The notes: a model not told the origin generated them from the letters alone. A DNA stretch of 64,000 bases from Streptomyces sp. NBC_01460 (GCF_036227405.1 NZ_CP109473.1:1674001-1738000), one strand, 5' to 3'. Numbered from the stretch's first letter, positions 55,066-63,851 are shown. Program-made: numbers and translations.

Positions 55066-56289
55066 GTGGCAGCACGGGTGGCGGCCGGGACCGGCGGGGG
55101 CGACGCGCTCCCGCTGCTGGACGACCTCATGCCCTGGTCGGTGCGGCCCCTGAGACCGGGCCGCCCGTGGGTGACGGCTCCCGACGCCTCCTCGCTCCGC
55201 GCCCGCTGGGACCTGCTCGTACGGTCCGAGGGTGCCGAGCGAGACCGGCTCTTCCTGCCCAGCCGCTCCCGGACGCCGATGACCCCGGCCGCGGCACTGC
55301 CGGGCAGGTCCACGTCGACGAGCGCCTTCGCCCGTGACCCCGGCCCGTACCCCGAACCCGTACGGATCCTGCACGGCCCGTTCGACGAGCAGTGGCTGAT
55401 TCCCGACCACCGGCTGCTCGACGCGGCCCGCCCGGAGCTGTGGCGGGTCGCCGACGGGCACCAGCTCTTCGCCGTCGAGCACGGATACGTCCCCCAGGAC
55501 GGCGGGCCCGTCCTGTCGGCGACCGCGCTCCTGCCCGACGGACACTCCCCCGCGGGTCGGCCCGGCCGGATCCGGCCGCTCTACCGGCGGCCGGGCGGCC
55601 AGGAACCCAATCTCCCGCCGGGTCTGCCCGCTCTGCTGACCGCCCGGTACGGGGTGCCGGTCGGCGCCGAGGCCGTGCTGGCCTGGGTCCTCGCCGCCGC
55701 CCTTCCCTCCCCCGGCGGGCCGCTCGTCCCGCTGCCCGCCGACGGAGCCCTCTGGTCCGAGGGGGTGGAGCTCGGCCGGGAGCTGCTGCGGCTCCATCTG
55801 CGCGGCGCGCGCGGCGGGGAGCGGCCGAGGCTGCCGGGCGGCCGGCGCCCGTACGTGCGGGCCGCGATCCCGCCCCGGCCGGACGAACTGCGCTACGACG
55901 CCGAGGAGGAGGCGATCGTCCTCGGCGGGGGACGCGTCTCCCCCGTGCCCGCCGGGGCCTGGGACTTCCGGGTCGACGGGGTGCGGATGCTGGAGCTCTG
56001 GTTCGAGCGGCGCACGGCGACGGCGGAGGGGCTGGCCGCGGTGGGGCCGCCCGACTGGCCGCGGGAGCGGACCTCGGAGCTGCTGGAGCTGATCACCGTG
56101 CTGGCACTGCTCGCCGCACTGCACCCCCGGCAGCAGGCGCTGCGGGAGCGGATCGCGCGGGAACCGGCTCTGACGCGGGAGGAGTTGTGCGCGGCCGGGG
56201 TGCTTCCCGTCGCCGCGTCGGCCCGTCGCCCCGCGTCCGTACTGGATCATCAGGAGGAGGGGCCGGAGGGGCAGTTCGCCCTGCTGTGA
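55066..56289 (+). CDS. Stand-alone type ISP-like C-terminal specificity domain
   Basis: A 407-residue protein without helicase or methyltransferase motifs. VRILHGPFDEQWLIPDHRLL, LWRVADGHQLFAVEHG, YGVPVGAEAVLAWVLAA (where type ISP proteins have the Y..a.LhSP block), ELGRELLRLHL and AGAWDFRVDGVRMLELW follow the order seen in the C-terminal DNA-recognition domain of type ISP restriction enzymes such as LlaGI. Streptomyces homologues are annotated in this way. GTG 55066 has GGGAGG nine bases upstream. No methylase partner is adjacent, so restriction activity is doubtful. Confidence 0.65.
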   Translation: MAARVAAGTGGGDALPLLDDLMPWSVRPLRPGRPWVTAPDASSLRARWDLLVRSEGAERDRLFLPSRSRTPMTPAAALPGRSTSTSAFARDPGPYPEPVRILHGPFDEQWLIPDHRLLDAARPELWRVADGHQLFAVEHGYVPQDGGPVLSATALLPDGHSPAGRPGRIRPLYRRPGGQEPNLPPGLPALLTARYGVPVGAEAVLAWVLAAALPSPGGPLVPLPADGALWSEGVELGRELLRLHLRGARGGERPRLPGGRRPYVRAAIPPRPDELRYDAEEEAIVLGGGRVSPVPAGAWDFRVDGVRMLELWFERRTATAEGLAAVGPPDWPRERTSELLELITVLALLAALHPRQQALRERIAREPALTREELCAAGVLPVAASARRPASVLDHQEEGPEGQFALL

Positions 56290-56557
56290 GGTCGCCGTGA
56301 GGTCGCCGTGCGGTGCCCCCGCCGTCAGAGGAGGCGGGGTGCGGGACGTGCCGGGCGTCGCCGTGGCCAGGGTGGTGACATCCGCTGCGGGGCGGGACGC
56401 CGGCGCCGATGGGTGCCGTACCGGCGCTGGGGAACACACCGACGCAACGCTGCGGGCCCTGGGGATGACGGACGGGCTTGCAGCAGCACTGCGCCGGGGC
56501 GGAGTGATCGTGGACACGGCCCTGAGCGGAGGCCGGACCGGTCCTGACAGCCGTCGG

Positions 56558-56821
56558 TCAGCGGCGGCTGCCGAAGAGCGAACGCCGCAGTCGCCGCAGC
56601 GGGGCGAAGAGCGAGACACGCGCGCTCCTGCTCCTGCGGGTGTGCGCGGCGTCGCGCGACGTAAGTTCGAGCATCAGCAGCGTCGCTTCCGCCGACTCGC
56701 GCTGCGGGACGGCGGGACCGCCCAGCACTGCGAGATGACGGTCGAGGCGCGAACTGGTCGCACCGCTCCCACATGTGATCGCAGGCACACGCGGCCTGCT
56801 GCGCACCGTTATCTGTTCCAT
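56558..56821 (-). CDS. Small conserved Arg/Ser-rich protein
   Basis: An 87-residue basic protein (start MEQITVRSRPRVPAITCG, end RRLRRSLFGSRR) that I recognise as a conserved Streptomyces small protein without a named function. GGGGAGTGAC before ATG 56821 and an AT-rich promoter with GTTAACC (56862-56868 region) support expression. The remaining 268 bases up to the type ISP-like gene hold nothing recognisable. Confidence 0.65.
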   Translation of the reverse strand: MEQITVRSRPRVPAITCGSGATSSRLDRHLAVLGGPAVPQRESAEATLLMLELTSRDAAHTRRSRSARVSLFAPLRRLRRSLFGSRR

Positions 56822-57029
56822 GTCACTCCCCACCCGTACGAGGGCACCCGGCCCGGGCAGGTTAACCCTATCGTCCCGCGGCGACACACGTGTATCCCGG
56901 CCGCAGGATTGCACACCCGTACACGGGTGTTGACGTCCCGTTACCGCATCCTGTCGGTTCCGGGACGGGTTGAGTTAGCTTGGAGGGGATTCGTCCGTAC
57001 CGCACCACGCTGCTGATGGAGGGTCACCG

Positions 57030-58139
57030 ATGAGCGAGGTCCCCGGAACCGGACATGTGATCGTGGATCGATACCGCCTTCTGGACGCCCTGGGCCAGGG
57101 CGGGGCCGGCATCGTGTGGCGCGCCCGTGACGAGGTGCTGGGGCGCGAGGTGGCCGTGAAGGAGGTACGGGCCCCTGCGGGCCTGCCGGCCGCCGAGGCG
57201 GAGCGGCTGTTCGCGCGCCTGGAGCGGGAGGCCCGGTCCGCGGCCCGCGTCTCGCACCGCAACGTCGTCGCCGTCCACGACGTGGTCACCCAGGACGCCC
57301 GCCCCTGGATCGTCATGGAGCTGGTCCGCGGACTCACCCTGGCCGACGTGCTCGACGCCGACGGCCCGCTGTCCCCACGGCGGGCGGCCCGCATCGGCGC
57401 GGAGGTGCTCGCGGCGCTGCGCGGCGCCCACGGCGCCGGCGTACTGCACCGCGACGTGAAACCGGGCAACGTCCTGCTGGCCAACGACGGGCGGGTGATG
57501 CTGACGGACTTCGGCGTCACCACGGCCGAGGATTCGTCCGCGCTCACCTCGGCGGGTGAACCGATCGGCTCACCGGAATACCTCGCCCCCGAGCGTGCGC
57601 TGGGGCGCACACCGGGGCCCGAGTCCGACCTCTGGTCGCTCGGAGTGCTTCTGTACGCCGCCACCGAGGGAAGGTCGCCGTTCCGGCGGGACACCCCTCC
57701 GGAGACCCTGCGCGCGGTGACCGAGGAGGAGCCGGCACCGCTCCTGCGGGCGGATGCGCTCACCCCCGTCGTCGAGGAGTTGCTGCGCAAGGACCCGGCC
57801 GCACGGCTCGCCGCCCCGGAGGCCGAGCGCCGGCTGCGGATCCTGGCCGCGGGCGGGAGCGGATCGCCCGGCGCCGGGGCGGCGGGCCCCACACCCCCGG
57901 CGGATGATCCGGCCGCGCCGGACGACCCGGCCACGAGGGCCGGGGAGCCCGGTCCCCCGGCGGGCCCGGCGGCTCCCGACGGGAGTACGCGGCGCACCGG
58001 TGTCCTGGTGGCGGTGGCAGCGGTGGTCGCGCTCCTCATCGCCGGAGGTCTCGTCTGGGCGCTGACGGACGACGACGACTCGGGCGGGAGGAGCGACGGG
58101 AAGGCCCCGACGAGCGTCTCGGCGGCGTCCTCGCCGTGA
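57030..58139 (+). CDS. Membrane serine/threonine protein kinase
   Basis: A 369-residue Hanks-type kinase. Glycine loop LGQGGAGIVW, lysine AVKEV, catalytic loop HRDVKPGNVLL, DFG and SPEYLAPE activation segment are complete, so it should be active. After the kinase domain (to about residue 275) comes a Pro/Ala-rich linker, one membrane helix (about 327-347) and a short extracellular tail without PASTA repeats. Its ligand-sensing ability is therefore probably limited. Confidence 0.92.
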   Translation: MSEVPGTGHVIVDRYRLLDALGQGGAGIVWRARDEVLGREVAVKEVRAPAGLPAAEAERLFARLEREARSAARVSHRNVVAVHDVVTQDARPWIVMELVRGLTLADVLDADGPLSPRRAARIGAEVLAALRGAHGAGVLHRDVKPGNVLLANDGRVMLTDFGVTTAEDSSALTSAGEPIGSPEYLAPERALGRTPGPESDLWSLGVLLYAATEGRSPFRRDTPPETLRAVTEEEPAPLLRADALTPVVEELLRKDPAARLAAPEAERRLRILAAGGSGSPGAGAAGPTPPADDPAAPDDPATRAGEPGPPAGPAAPDGSTRRTGVLVAVAAVVALLIAGGLVWALTDDDDSGGRSDGKAPTSVSAASSP

Positions 58140-58142
58140 CGT

Positions 58143-58181
58143 GCGGGGAGGGAGCCCCACGGGAGAGGACCCCCTCCCCGC
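58143..58181. terminator. Terminator hairpin after the kinase
   Basis: GCGGGGAGGG (58143-58152) pairs with CCCTCCCCGC (58172-58181) over a 19-base loop, between the kinase and the convergent esterase gene. Confidence 0.6.
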
Positions 58182-58220
58182 AGCACGGCCGGACCGGCCG
58201 GCCGCACTGCGGAAGTGCGG

Positions 58221-59030
58221 TCAGTCGTTCGCGTTGAGGACCGGCAGATAGCCGCCCGACTGCCCGGCGGCGGTGGGGTGGTAGGACTCGCCGATGTTGA
58301 GCCAGTTCACGCTGTGGAGCCATGCGCTGCCCGAGCAGATCTCGTGCCCGGTGAAGGTGGAGGAGACGTCGCCGAAGGTGAAGCCGTGGTCGGCCGCGCG
58401 CTTGGCCGTGGCGGCGTTGAGGTAGTCGGCGGCGCCGTTGATGGCGGAGCGTTCCTTCTCGCTCAGACCGGCGATGCAGCCGCCGCCGAGCTTGTAGAAG
58501 CGGGGGTACCCGAGGACGACGACACGGGCCGAGGGCGCTTTCGCGCTGATCGCCGTGTACACGGAGTCCAGTTTGCCGGGGAGGGTCGAGTCGACGTAGG
58601 CACGGGCGGTGGCGATCCGGCTCAGGCAGGTGGCCTCGGACTGCAGGACACAGGTCGTCATGACATCGGCGAAGCCCGCGTCGTTGCCGCCGATGGAGAT
58701 CGAGACGAGATCGGTGGCGGAGCTGAGAGGACCGAGCTGGCCGGCCGTCACATCACCGGTCCTGGCCCCCGAACACGCGGTGAAGGCGAACGAGGCGGGC
58801 TTGTTGGCCGCCTGCCAGAGGGCGGGATACGCACGGGTGCTGCGCTTGCAGTCGCCGCTCGCACCGTCGTAGCTGCCGGCGCCGACACCTGACGAGTACG
58901 AGTCACCCAGGGCCACGTAGTCGACCGACGCCGCCGATGTCCGGGCCTGGGCCACGCCCACGCCCGTCAGGGCGAGAACGGTACCGAGCAGGAGAGAGGA
59001 CGAGAACGCCACGAGTCTGGACATTTTCAT
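58221..59030 (-). CDS. Secreted SGNH-type lipase/esterase
   Basis: A 269-residue exported esterase with signal peptide to about residue 29. GDSYSSGVGAG is the catalytic block, GARTGD, SIGGNDAGF and YHPTAAG complete the SGNH set. The residue three before the catalytic His is Glu (ESYH) in place of the usual Asp, so it may work with a Ser-His dyad as reported for some Streptomyces esterases. AAGGAGG before ATG 59030 is strong. The 5' leader holds a CTGCCTAC/GTAGTAGCAG near-palindrome at 59054-59074. Confidence 0.9.
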   Translation of the reverse strand: MKMSRLVAFSSSLLLGTVLALTGVGVAQARTSAASVDYVALGDSYSSGVGAGSYDGASGDCKRSTRAYPALWQAANKPASFAFTACSGARTGDVTAGQLGPLSSATDLVSISIGGNDAGFADVMTTCVLQSEATCLSRIATARAYVDSTLPGKLDSVYTAISAKAPSARVVVLGYPRFYKLGGGCIAGLSEKERSAINGAADYLNAATAKRAADHGFTFGDVSSTFTGHEICSGSAWLHSVNWLNIGESYHPTAAGQSGGYLPVLNAND

Positions 59031-59322
59031 GGAACCTCCTTGGGCAGGATCTCTGCCTACTCCGTAGTAGCAGTCCCGGCCGGAATTCCGGAAGTGTCCA
59101 TGCCAACTTGCTTCGACGTGGCGCACTCGGAGCCCTGCTGACGGTGCACCACATCAGAATCAGGCATCCGGCACATGGAGGGGCAAAGCTTCCCATCCGG
59201 ATCATCCGACCGGAGACCGGGAGACTCGGTTCACATCCCCCGGACGGCGCCCCGTCCGCCACCCGGGGGCAGCTCCTGAAACCTGGGTGCGCGGGGTGCC
59301 GCCGTGCCGGATCATGGGCGCC

Positions 59323-60417
59323 ATGCCTCCCAACCCCGAGTCCGCCCTGCCGATCCGGCTCAACGTCGACGACAGCGATTCGCCGTCCGACGTCGTGGAC
59401 GCACTGTTCCTGGGCCGCTTCGCGATGGGCGAGCAGCCGTATTCGCACAGCGCCTCCCTCGACCGGGTCAAGTCGGGCGCGACCCTGCTGCCCCCGGCCG
59501 CCGAGGTGCTGAGGGCCGCACGGGACGACGACCGGAGCGCCACCCTCGCCGAGGGCGACGGCTGGACGGTGCTGGTCTCGCGGTGGAACAGGGGCGCCGA
59601 TGTCACGGTCACCGCCACCACCCCCGAGCTGGCCCGGAAGATCCTCTCCGAGGCGACCGACGGAGCCCAGGACGAGCCGGAGCCGCAGCCTGAGAACGTG
59701 CCGATGGGGTTCTGGTACGTCTCCCCGCGCCGGGGTCCGCACCGCACCACCCGGCAGATCGCCGCGGGCACGTGGGACGAGGTCCGGTCCAACTACACGG
59801 CCCCGGTGGCCGATGCGATGGACCGGCTGATGAAGGTCACCCCCGACGACATCTCCGGCCGGCTGCTCCTGCTGCACGGCCCTCCCGGCACCGGGAAGAC
59901 CTCCGCACTGCGCACCCTCGCCCGGTCCTGGCGCGACTGGTGCCAGGTCGACTGCGTCCTGGATCCGGAGCGGCTCTTCAACGACGTCGGCTACCTGATG
60001 GACATCGCCATCGGTGAGGACGACGGTTCGGCGAAGGGACGGTGGCGGCTGCTGCTCCTGGAGGACTGCGACGAGCTGATCCGGGGCGAGGCCAAGCACA
60101 CGGCGGGTCAGGCGCTGTCCCGGCTGCTCAATCTGACGGACGGGCTGCTGGGCCAGGGCCGCAACGTCCTGGTGGGGGTGACGACCAACGAGGACCTGGA
60201 ACGGCTGCACCCCGCGGTCGTCAGGCCGGGCCGCTGCCTGGCCCGTATCGAGGTGGGCTCGCTGACCCGCGCCGAGTCGGTGTCCTGGCTGGGTACGGAG
60301 GAGGGGCTCGGCCGCGAGGGGGCGACGCTCGCGGAGCTGTACGCCCTGCGGCGCGGCAGCGGACCCGCCTCGGTGCCGAAGCAGGACGCGGGGGCGGACG
60401 CGGGGCTGTATCTCTGA
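59323..60417 (+). CDS. AAA-type ATPase with DUF5925-like N-terminal region
   Basis: A 364-residue protein. The N-terminal 130 residues (LFLGRFAMGEQPYSHS, VSRWNRGADVTVTA) are a conserved actinobacterial extension that I associate with DUF5925. The AAA core has Walker A LHGPPGTGKTSALRTLA, Walker B WRLLLLEDCDELI and sensor VGVTTNEDLERL. These ATPases are often of unknown substrate and may remodel a protein complex. The start is ambiguous between ATG 59314 and 59323. It points towards the histone-fold gene at 60582. Confidence 0.83.
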   Translation: MPPNPESALPIRLNVDDSDSPSDVVDALFLGRFAMGEQPYSHSASLDRVKSGATLLPPAAEVLRAARDDDRSATLAEGDGWTVLVSRWNRGADVTVTATTPELARKILSEATDGAQDEPEPQPENVPMGFWYVSPRRGPHRTTRQIAAGTWDEVRSNYTAPVADAMDRLMKVTPDDISGRLLLLHGPPGTGKTSALRTLARSWRDWCQVDCVLDPERLFNDVGYLMDIAIGEDDGSAKGRWRLLLLEDCDELIRGEAKHTAGQALSRLLNLTDGLLGQGRNVLVGVTTNEDLERLHPAVVRPGRCLARIEVGSLTRAESVSWLGTEEGLGREGATLAELYALRRGSGPASVPKQDAGADAGLYL

Positions 60418-60581
60418 ACCGGGGCCCGTGCCAGGCACTTCCGGGCCGGAGGCGCCGAGTCGTCGCCGGGCCTCCTCGCGGGTGGACCCGGCGACGGCTC
60501 ACCGACGCATGCGGTGCGCGTCCCGCTCGGTGGGGCGCCCGGTGCCGGCGTCCGGGCCGGGCGCGATCCCCGTGGCCCCGC

Positions 60582-61361
60582 TCAGCCGTCCGAACCGGTC
60601 TCCGTCGCTTCCCGGGCCGCGGCAAGGGCTCGCTGCCTGGCCTCACCGAACAGCTGGATCATGGTGGCGGCCAGGACGTCGTCCCTGCCGATCGTCCGCC
60701 CATCTCCCGTGCGGGTGGACAGGGCCAGGACGGACTCCGGCACGGACGGCCGCGTGTCGGCGGGTTCGCCCGGCGTCATCAGGGTGACCGTGCCGAACCG
60801 GGTGATCCCCTTCTCCCTGACGACCATGGCAGCGTCCCGGGCGAGGTCCGTCAGGAACACGCTCGCGAGCCCGTCCAGATCACGGACCATCGCCGGGACG
60901 GCTGCCGTACCCCGGCTGCGCAGCAGCTTCCTGACCCCGGGCTCGAACCTGTGGGCGCCCACCACGGCACTCGGCTTGCGTGACCTGCTGCGCCTGGGGG
61001 CGTGTACGACGGCGCCCTCGGCGTCGTACGCGACTCCGGTCAGCCCCTTGAACGTGGGACTGTGGTGGTACCAACCGCCTCCCACCTCCAGCTCGACGTC
61101 CCGGTCGATGGCTGTCACGAGGTCCTTGGGAAGCAGCTTCCTACGGGCTTCCTCCCGCGCCGCCCGCAGCGCGCCGTCGATGATGTCCGTCAGTACCGCC
61201 CGCGTCACCGACGCGGCGGCCCGGGCGGCCGACCGCGAGACGTGCAGCGGGGTGACGTCCCTGAACACCGCTCTGACGAGGGAGGGCTTGAACGAGGGAA
61301 CGTCCCTGCCCGCGGCGGACGCGGCGCCGGTGCGCTGGGGGTGTACGGGGGATGCGGGCAT
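60582..61361 (-). CDS. Candidate histone-doublet protein
   Basis: A 259-residue protein. Residues 24-90 look like a histone fold: KLLPKDLVTAIDRDVEL resembles the last helix of H2A (RIIPRHLQLAIRNDEEL). Residues 139-236 look like a second fold near H4: PGVRKLLRSRG (H4 PAIRRLARRGG) and VFLTDLARDA (H4 VFLENVIRDA), then a 30-residue insert before RTIGRDDVLAA (the R-T loop and helix 3). A basic PRRSRSRKP linker (122-130) joins them. It would be a single-chain histone dimer that binds and bends DNA. AGGGAG precedes ATG 61361. A short GntR gene lies upstream. Recognition is by eye; no search was run. Confidence 0.7.
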   Translation of the reverse strand: MPASPVHPQRTGAASAAGRDVPSFKPSLVRAVFRDVTPLHVSRSAARAAASVTRAVLTDIIDGALRAAREEARRKLLPKDLVTAIDRDVELEVGGGWYHHSPTFKGLTGVAYDAEGAVVHAPRRSRSRKPSAVVGAHRFEPGVRKLLRSRGTAAVPAMVRDLDGLASVFLTDLARDAAMVVREKGITRFGTVTLMTPGEPADTRPSVPESVLALSTRTGDGRTIGRDDVLAATMIQLFGEARQRALAAAREATETGSDG

Positions 61362-61388
61362 CGGAAAGAGCTCCCTGCTGTCGGTACG

Positions 61389-61427
61389 CGTCGGTGGCCG
61401 GCCGGTGCGACCGGCCGGTCACCGACG
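61389..61427. terminator. Long hairpin between GntR and histone-like genes
   Basis: CGTCGGTGGCCGGCCGGT (61389-61406) and ACCGGCCGGTCACCGACG (61410-61427) pair at 17 of 18 positions over a three-base GCG loop. It would terminate the GntR transcript before the histone-like gene or attenuate read-through. Confidence 0.75.
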
Positions 61428-61476
61428 GGCTGCCCGTCCTTGGCCGGACAGCCCCTCCACGATCTTCATCGGACTT

Positions 61477-61851
61477 CTAGCGCGCGTAGGCCGCCCGCAC
61501 CGCGTCCTCGGCCAGCGCGAGCGCGTCGGCCCGCTCCAGGCCGAGGCGCCGGGCCTGCTCGGCGTACTCCTGCGCTGCCGACGCCGCGTGACGGGCCGCG
61601 GCGTCGCCCGCGGCGGCGACGAACGTCCCGTTGCGTCCCCGGGTCTCGATCACGCCGTCGGCCTCCAGCGCGCGGTAGGCCTTGGCCACCGTGTTCGCGG
61701 CGAGACCCAGCTCCCCGGCGAGGCCGCGTACGGTCGGGAGCCGGTGGCCGACCGGCAGGGCGCCGGAGCGTGCCTGTTCGGACAGCTGGGCACGCAGTTG
61801 CTCGTACGGGGCGGTGGCGGAGTCCGGGTCAACGGCGATCTTGAGGGTCAC
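61477..61851 (-). CDS. YtrA-type GntR regulator
   Basis: A 124-residue regulator with only the GntR winged helix (GHRLPTVRGLAGELGLAANTV at about residues 34-52) and a short helical tail, the YtrA pattern. YtrA proteins normally sit with ABC transporters, but none is here. GTG 61851 has GGGAG before it. It precedes the histone-like gene by 115 bases with a strong hairpin in between. Confidence 0.87.
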   Translation of the reverse strand: MTLKIAVDPDSATAPYEQLRAQLSEQARSGALPVGHRLPTVRGLAGELGLAANTVAKAYRALEADGVIETRGRNGTFVAAAGDAAARHAASAAQEYAEQARRLGLERADALALAEDAVRAAYAR

Positions 61852-61943
61852 GCGGAGATTCTCCCCCACCGGGCTCCGCATCGCCCCGCCCACCGCCGGA
61901 AATTCGGAGGCGGCGGGTTCGGGTCCGGGGTTAGCGTCCGCTC

Positions 61944-62864
61944 ATGACGGTCCTCGTGCGTGACTTCCTGCCTGCCGACGCGGAGGCCTGGGTACGGGTG
62001 CGGCGCGCCGCGCTTCCGTACATGGTGACGACTCAGGAGCAGGTCCTGAGCGACCTCGCCGACGCCCATCCCGACCGGCGGTACCGGCTGCTGGTCGCCG
62101 AGGAGGACGGCGAGGTCATCGGGACCGCGCAGGTGGGCATCTCCCACGAGAGCCCGGAGCCGGGGCAGGGGTTCTGCAATCCGTACGTGCATCCGGACCG
62201 GAGGGGCCGGGGCGCGGGGTCGCTGCTGCTGCGGTCCGGCGAGGAGCACCTGGCCGGGGCCGGGGCGACCGCCGTGTACGCATGGGTGCTCGACGAACCC
62301 GCACACCGCGCGTTCGCGGCGAAGCGCGGTTACGCGGCGCGGAGACCGGCGCACTTCCTCCGTCTCGACCTGGCGAACGGCCCGCTGCCGCCGCTCCTGG
62401 AGCTCCCCGCCGGGGTCGCGCTGCTCACCGCCGCGGACTTCGCGGACGACCCCCGCCCCCTGTTCGAGGCCGACGCGGAGACGACCGCGGATGAGCCGAG
62501 CGACACCCCGGTGGAGTTCTCCGACTACGAGAACTGGCTGGCCACGACCTGGCGGCGGCCCGGCTTCGACCACGCGCTCACCACGGTGGTGACGGTGGAC
62601 GGGCGGATCGCCGCGTTCAGCGCGGCGGAGACCGACGGCCTGACCCGGTACCGGACGGCCATGACCGGCACCCTGCGCGCCTTCCGGGGCAGGGGGCTGG
62701 CGAAGCTCGCCAAGAACGACTCGCTCCACCGGGCGCGTGCCGCGGGATACACCGACGCCTACACCGGCAACGACGCCGGCAACGGTCCGATGCTGGCGGT
62801 CAACCGCTGGTTCGGCTACGAGATCTGCGCCACGGAGGTACGCCATGTCCGCACCATCGGCTGA
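61944..62864 (+). CDS. GNAT acetyltransferase with two GNAT domains
   Basis: A 306-residue protein. The first GNAT domain has VHPDRRGRGAGSLLL (CoA-binding A motif, about residues 76-90); the second half repeats the fold with FRGRGLAKLAKNDSLHRA (about 253-270). It likely acetylates a small amine or peptide. It overlaps the DUF402 gene by 20 bases. Confidence 0.87.
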   Translation: MTVLVRDFLPADAEAWVRVRRAALPYMVTTQEQVLSDLADAHPDRRYRLLVAEEDGEVIGTAQVGISHESPEPGQGFCNPYVHPDRRGRGAGSLLLRSGEEHLAGAGATAVYAWVLDEPAHRAFAAKRGYAARRPAHFLRLDLANGPLPPLLELPAGVALLTAADFADDPRPLFEADAETTADEPSDTPVEFSDYENWLATTWRRPGFDHALTTVVTVDGRIAAFSAAETDGLTRYRTAMTGTLRAFRGRGLAKLAKNDSLHRARAAGYTDAYTGNDAGNGPMLAVNRWFGYEICATEVRHVRTIG

Positions 62865-63345
62865 GCCCGGTTCCACTCTGACGGTCGCCCTGGTCAAGGG
62901 AGGCCGCACCAAGATCCGCTACCCGGCCGAGCCGGTCGGCGACGACGGGACCCGGATCACGGTCCGGGCCCCGTGGGCGGCCCCGGGGGTCCGGGACTTC
63001 GGCTTCGTGCGCTTCGAGCCGGGCGACGTCTTCACCGAGCACTACTGGCGCGACCGGTGGTACGCGGTGAAGGAGGTCCGTACCGGCGGCGGGGAGCTCA
63101 AGGGCTGGTACTGCGACATCACCCGGCCCGCCGTGCTGCGCGGCACCGAGCTCCTGGTGGAGGACCTCGACCTGGATCTGTGGGTGTCCGCGGACGGCCG
63201 GTCCGTACTGCGCCTGGACGAGGACGAGTTCGAGGAGAGCGGCCTCGCCGGCCGTGACCCCCTGGCCGCCCGGGCCGCCGTACGCGCCCTGGACGATCTG
63301 GAGCACCTCGCCCGCACCGAGGGACTCACGGGTCTCCTGCGCTGA
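62845..63345 (+). CDS. DUF402 phosphatase-like protein
   Basis: A 166-residue DUF402 protein. EPGDVFTEHYWRDRWYAVKEV and GWYCDITRPAV are the family's nucleotide/metal-binding blocks, as in Sa1684-type nucleoside diphosphatases. GGAGG six bases before ATG 62845 is ideal. Its gene starts inside the GNAT gene, so the two are translationally coupled. Confidence 0.85.
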   Translation: MSAPSAEPGSTLTVALVKGGRTKIRYPAEPVGDDGTRITVRAPWAAPGVRDFGFVRFEPGDVFTEHYWRDRWYAVKEVRTGGGELKGWYCDITRPAVLRGTELLVEDLDLDLWVSADGRSVLRLDEDEFEESGLAGRDPLAARAAVRALDDLEHLARTEGLTGLLR

Positions 63346-63446
63346 CCCCCCGAGCCCCGGCCCGACGATCCGCAACGCACGCCTGCCCGCCGGCCGGTCA
63401 CCGTACGATGGCGGGCACTTGTAGGCTCCACCGGCTCGGGGGAATC

Positions 63447-63851
63447 GTGGGCAATACCGGAACCGCGGGTACCGCCGGACGGCAGGACGACCGGGTCGCG
63501 TCGGTCCTGCGCTTCTCCTGCGAGCTCGTCGCCTGGGTGGCCACCCCGTGGGCGCTGTCGGCGCACTCGTGGCTGCTCGCGATCGTGTCCGTGGTCGTCC
63601 TGATCGGCCTCCCCACGGTCTTCTCGACACCCGGGGACAAGGCACAGGTGATCGTCCCGGTGCCGGGGGCGGTCACCGTCCTGCTGGTCCTGCTCCAGCT
63701 CACCGCGGCCGTGGCCTCCTCCTGGGCGGCCTGGCCCGTGTGGGCGGCGGTCCCGGTGACGGTGCTGGCCGCCGCCTCGCTCGTCGCCGAACAGCCCCGG
63801 TGGCGGTGGCTCGTGGCGAAGCACGGCGTGCCCGTGGGCGACGAGGCATGA
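63447..63851 (+). CDS. Small membrane protein of unknown function
   Basis: A 134-residue protein with about four hydrophobic helices (first WVATPWALSAHSWLLAIVSV, then LIGLPTVFS and two more) and no recognised family. GTG 63447 has GGGGGA upstream. It may be a DUF2568-like protein. The region from 63852 to 63961 has no gene. Confidence 0.6.
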   Translation: MGNTGTAGTAGRQDDRVASVLRFSCELVAWVATPWALSAHSWLLAIVSVVVLIGLPTVFSTPGDKAQVIVPVPGAVTVLLVLLQLTAAVASSWAAWPVWAAVPVTVLAAASLVAEQPRWRWLVAKHGVPVGDEA

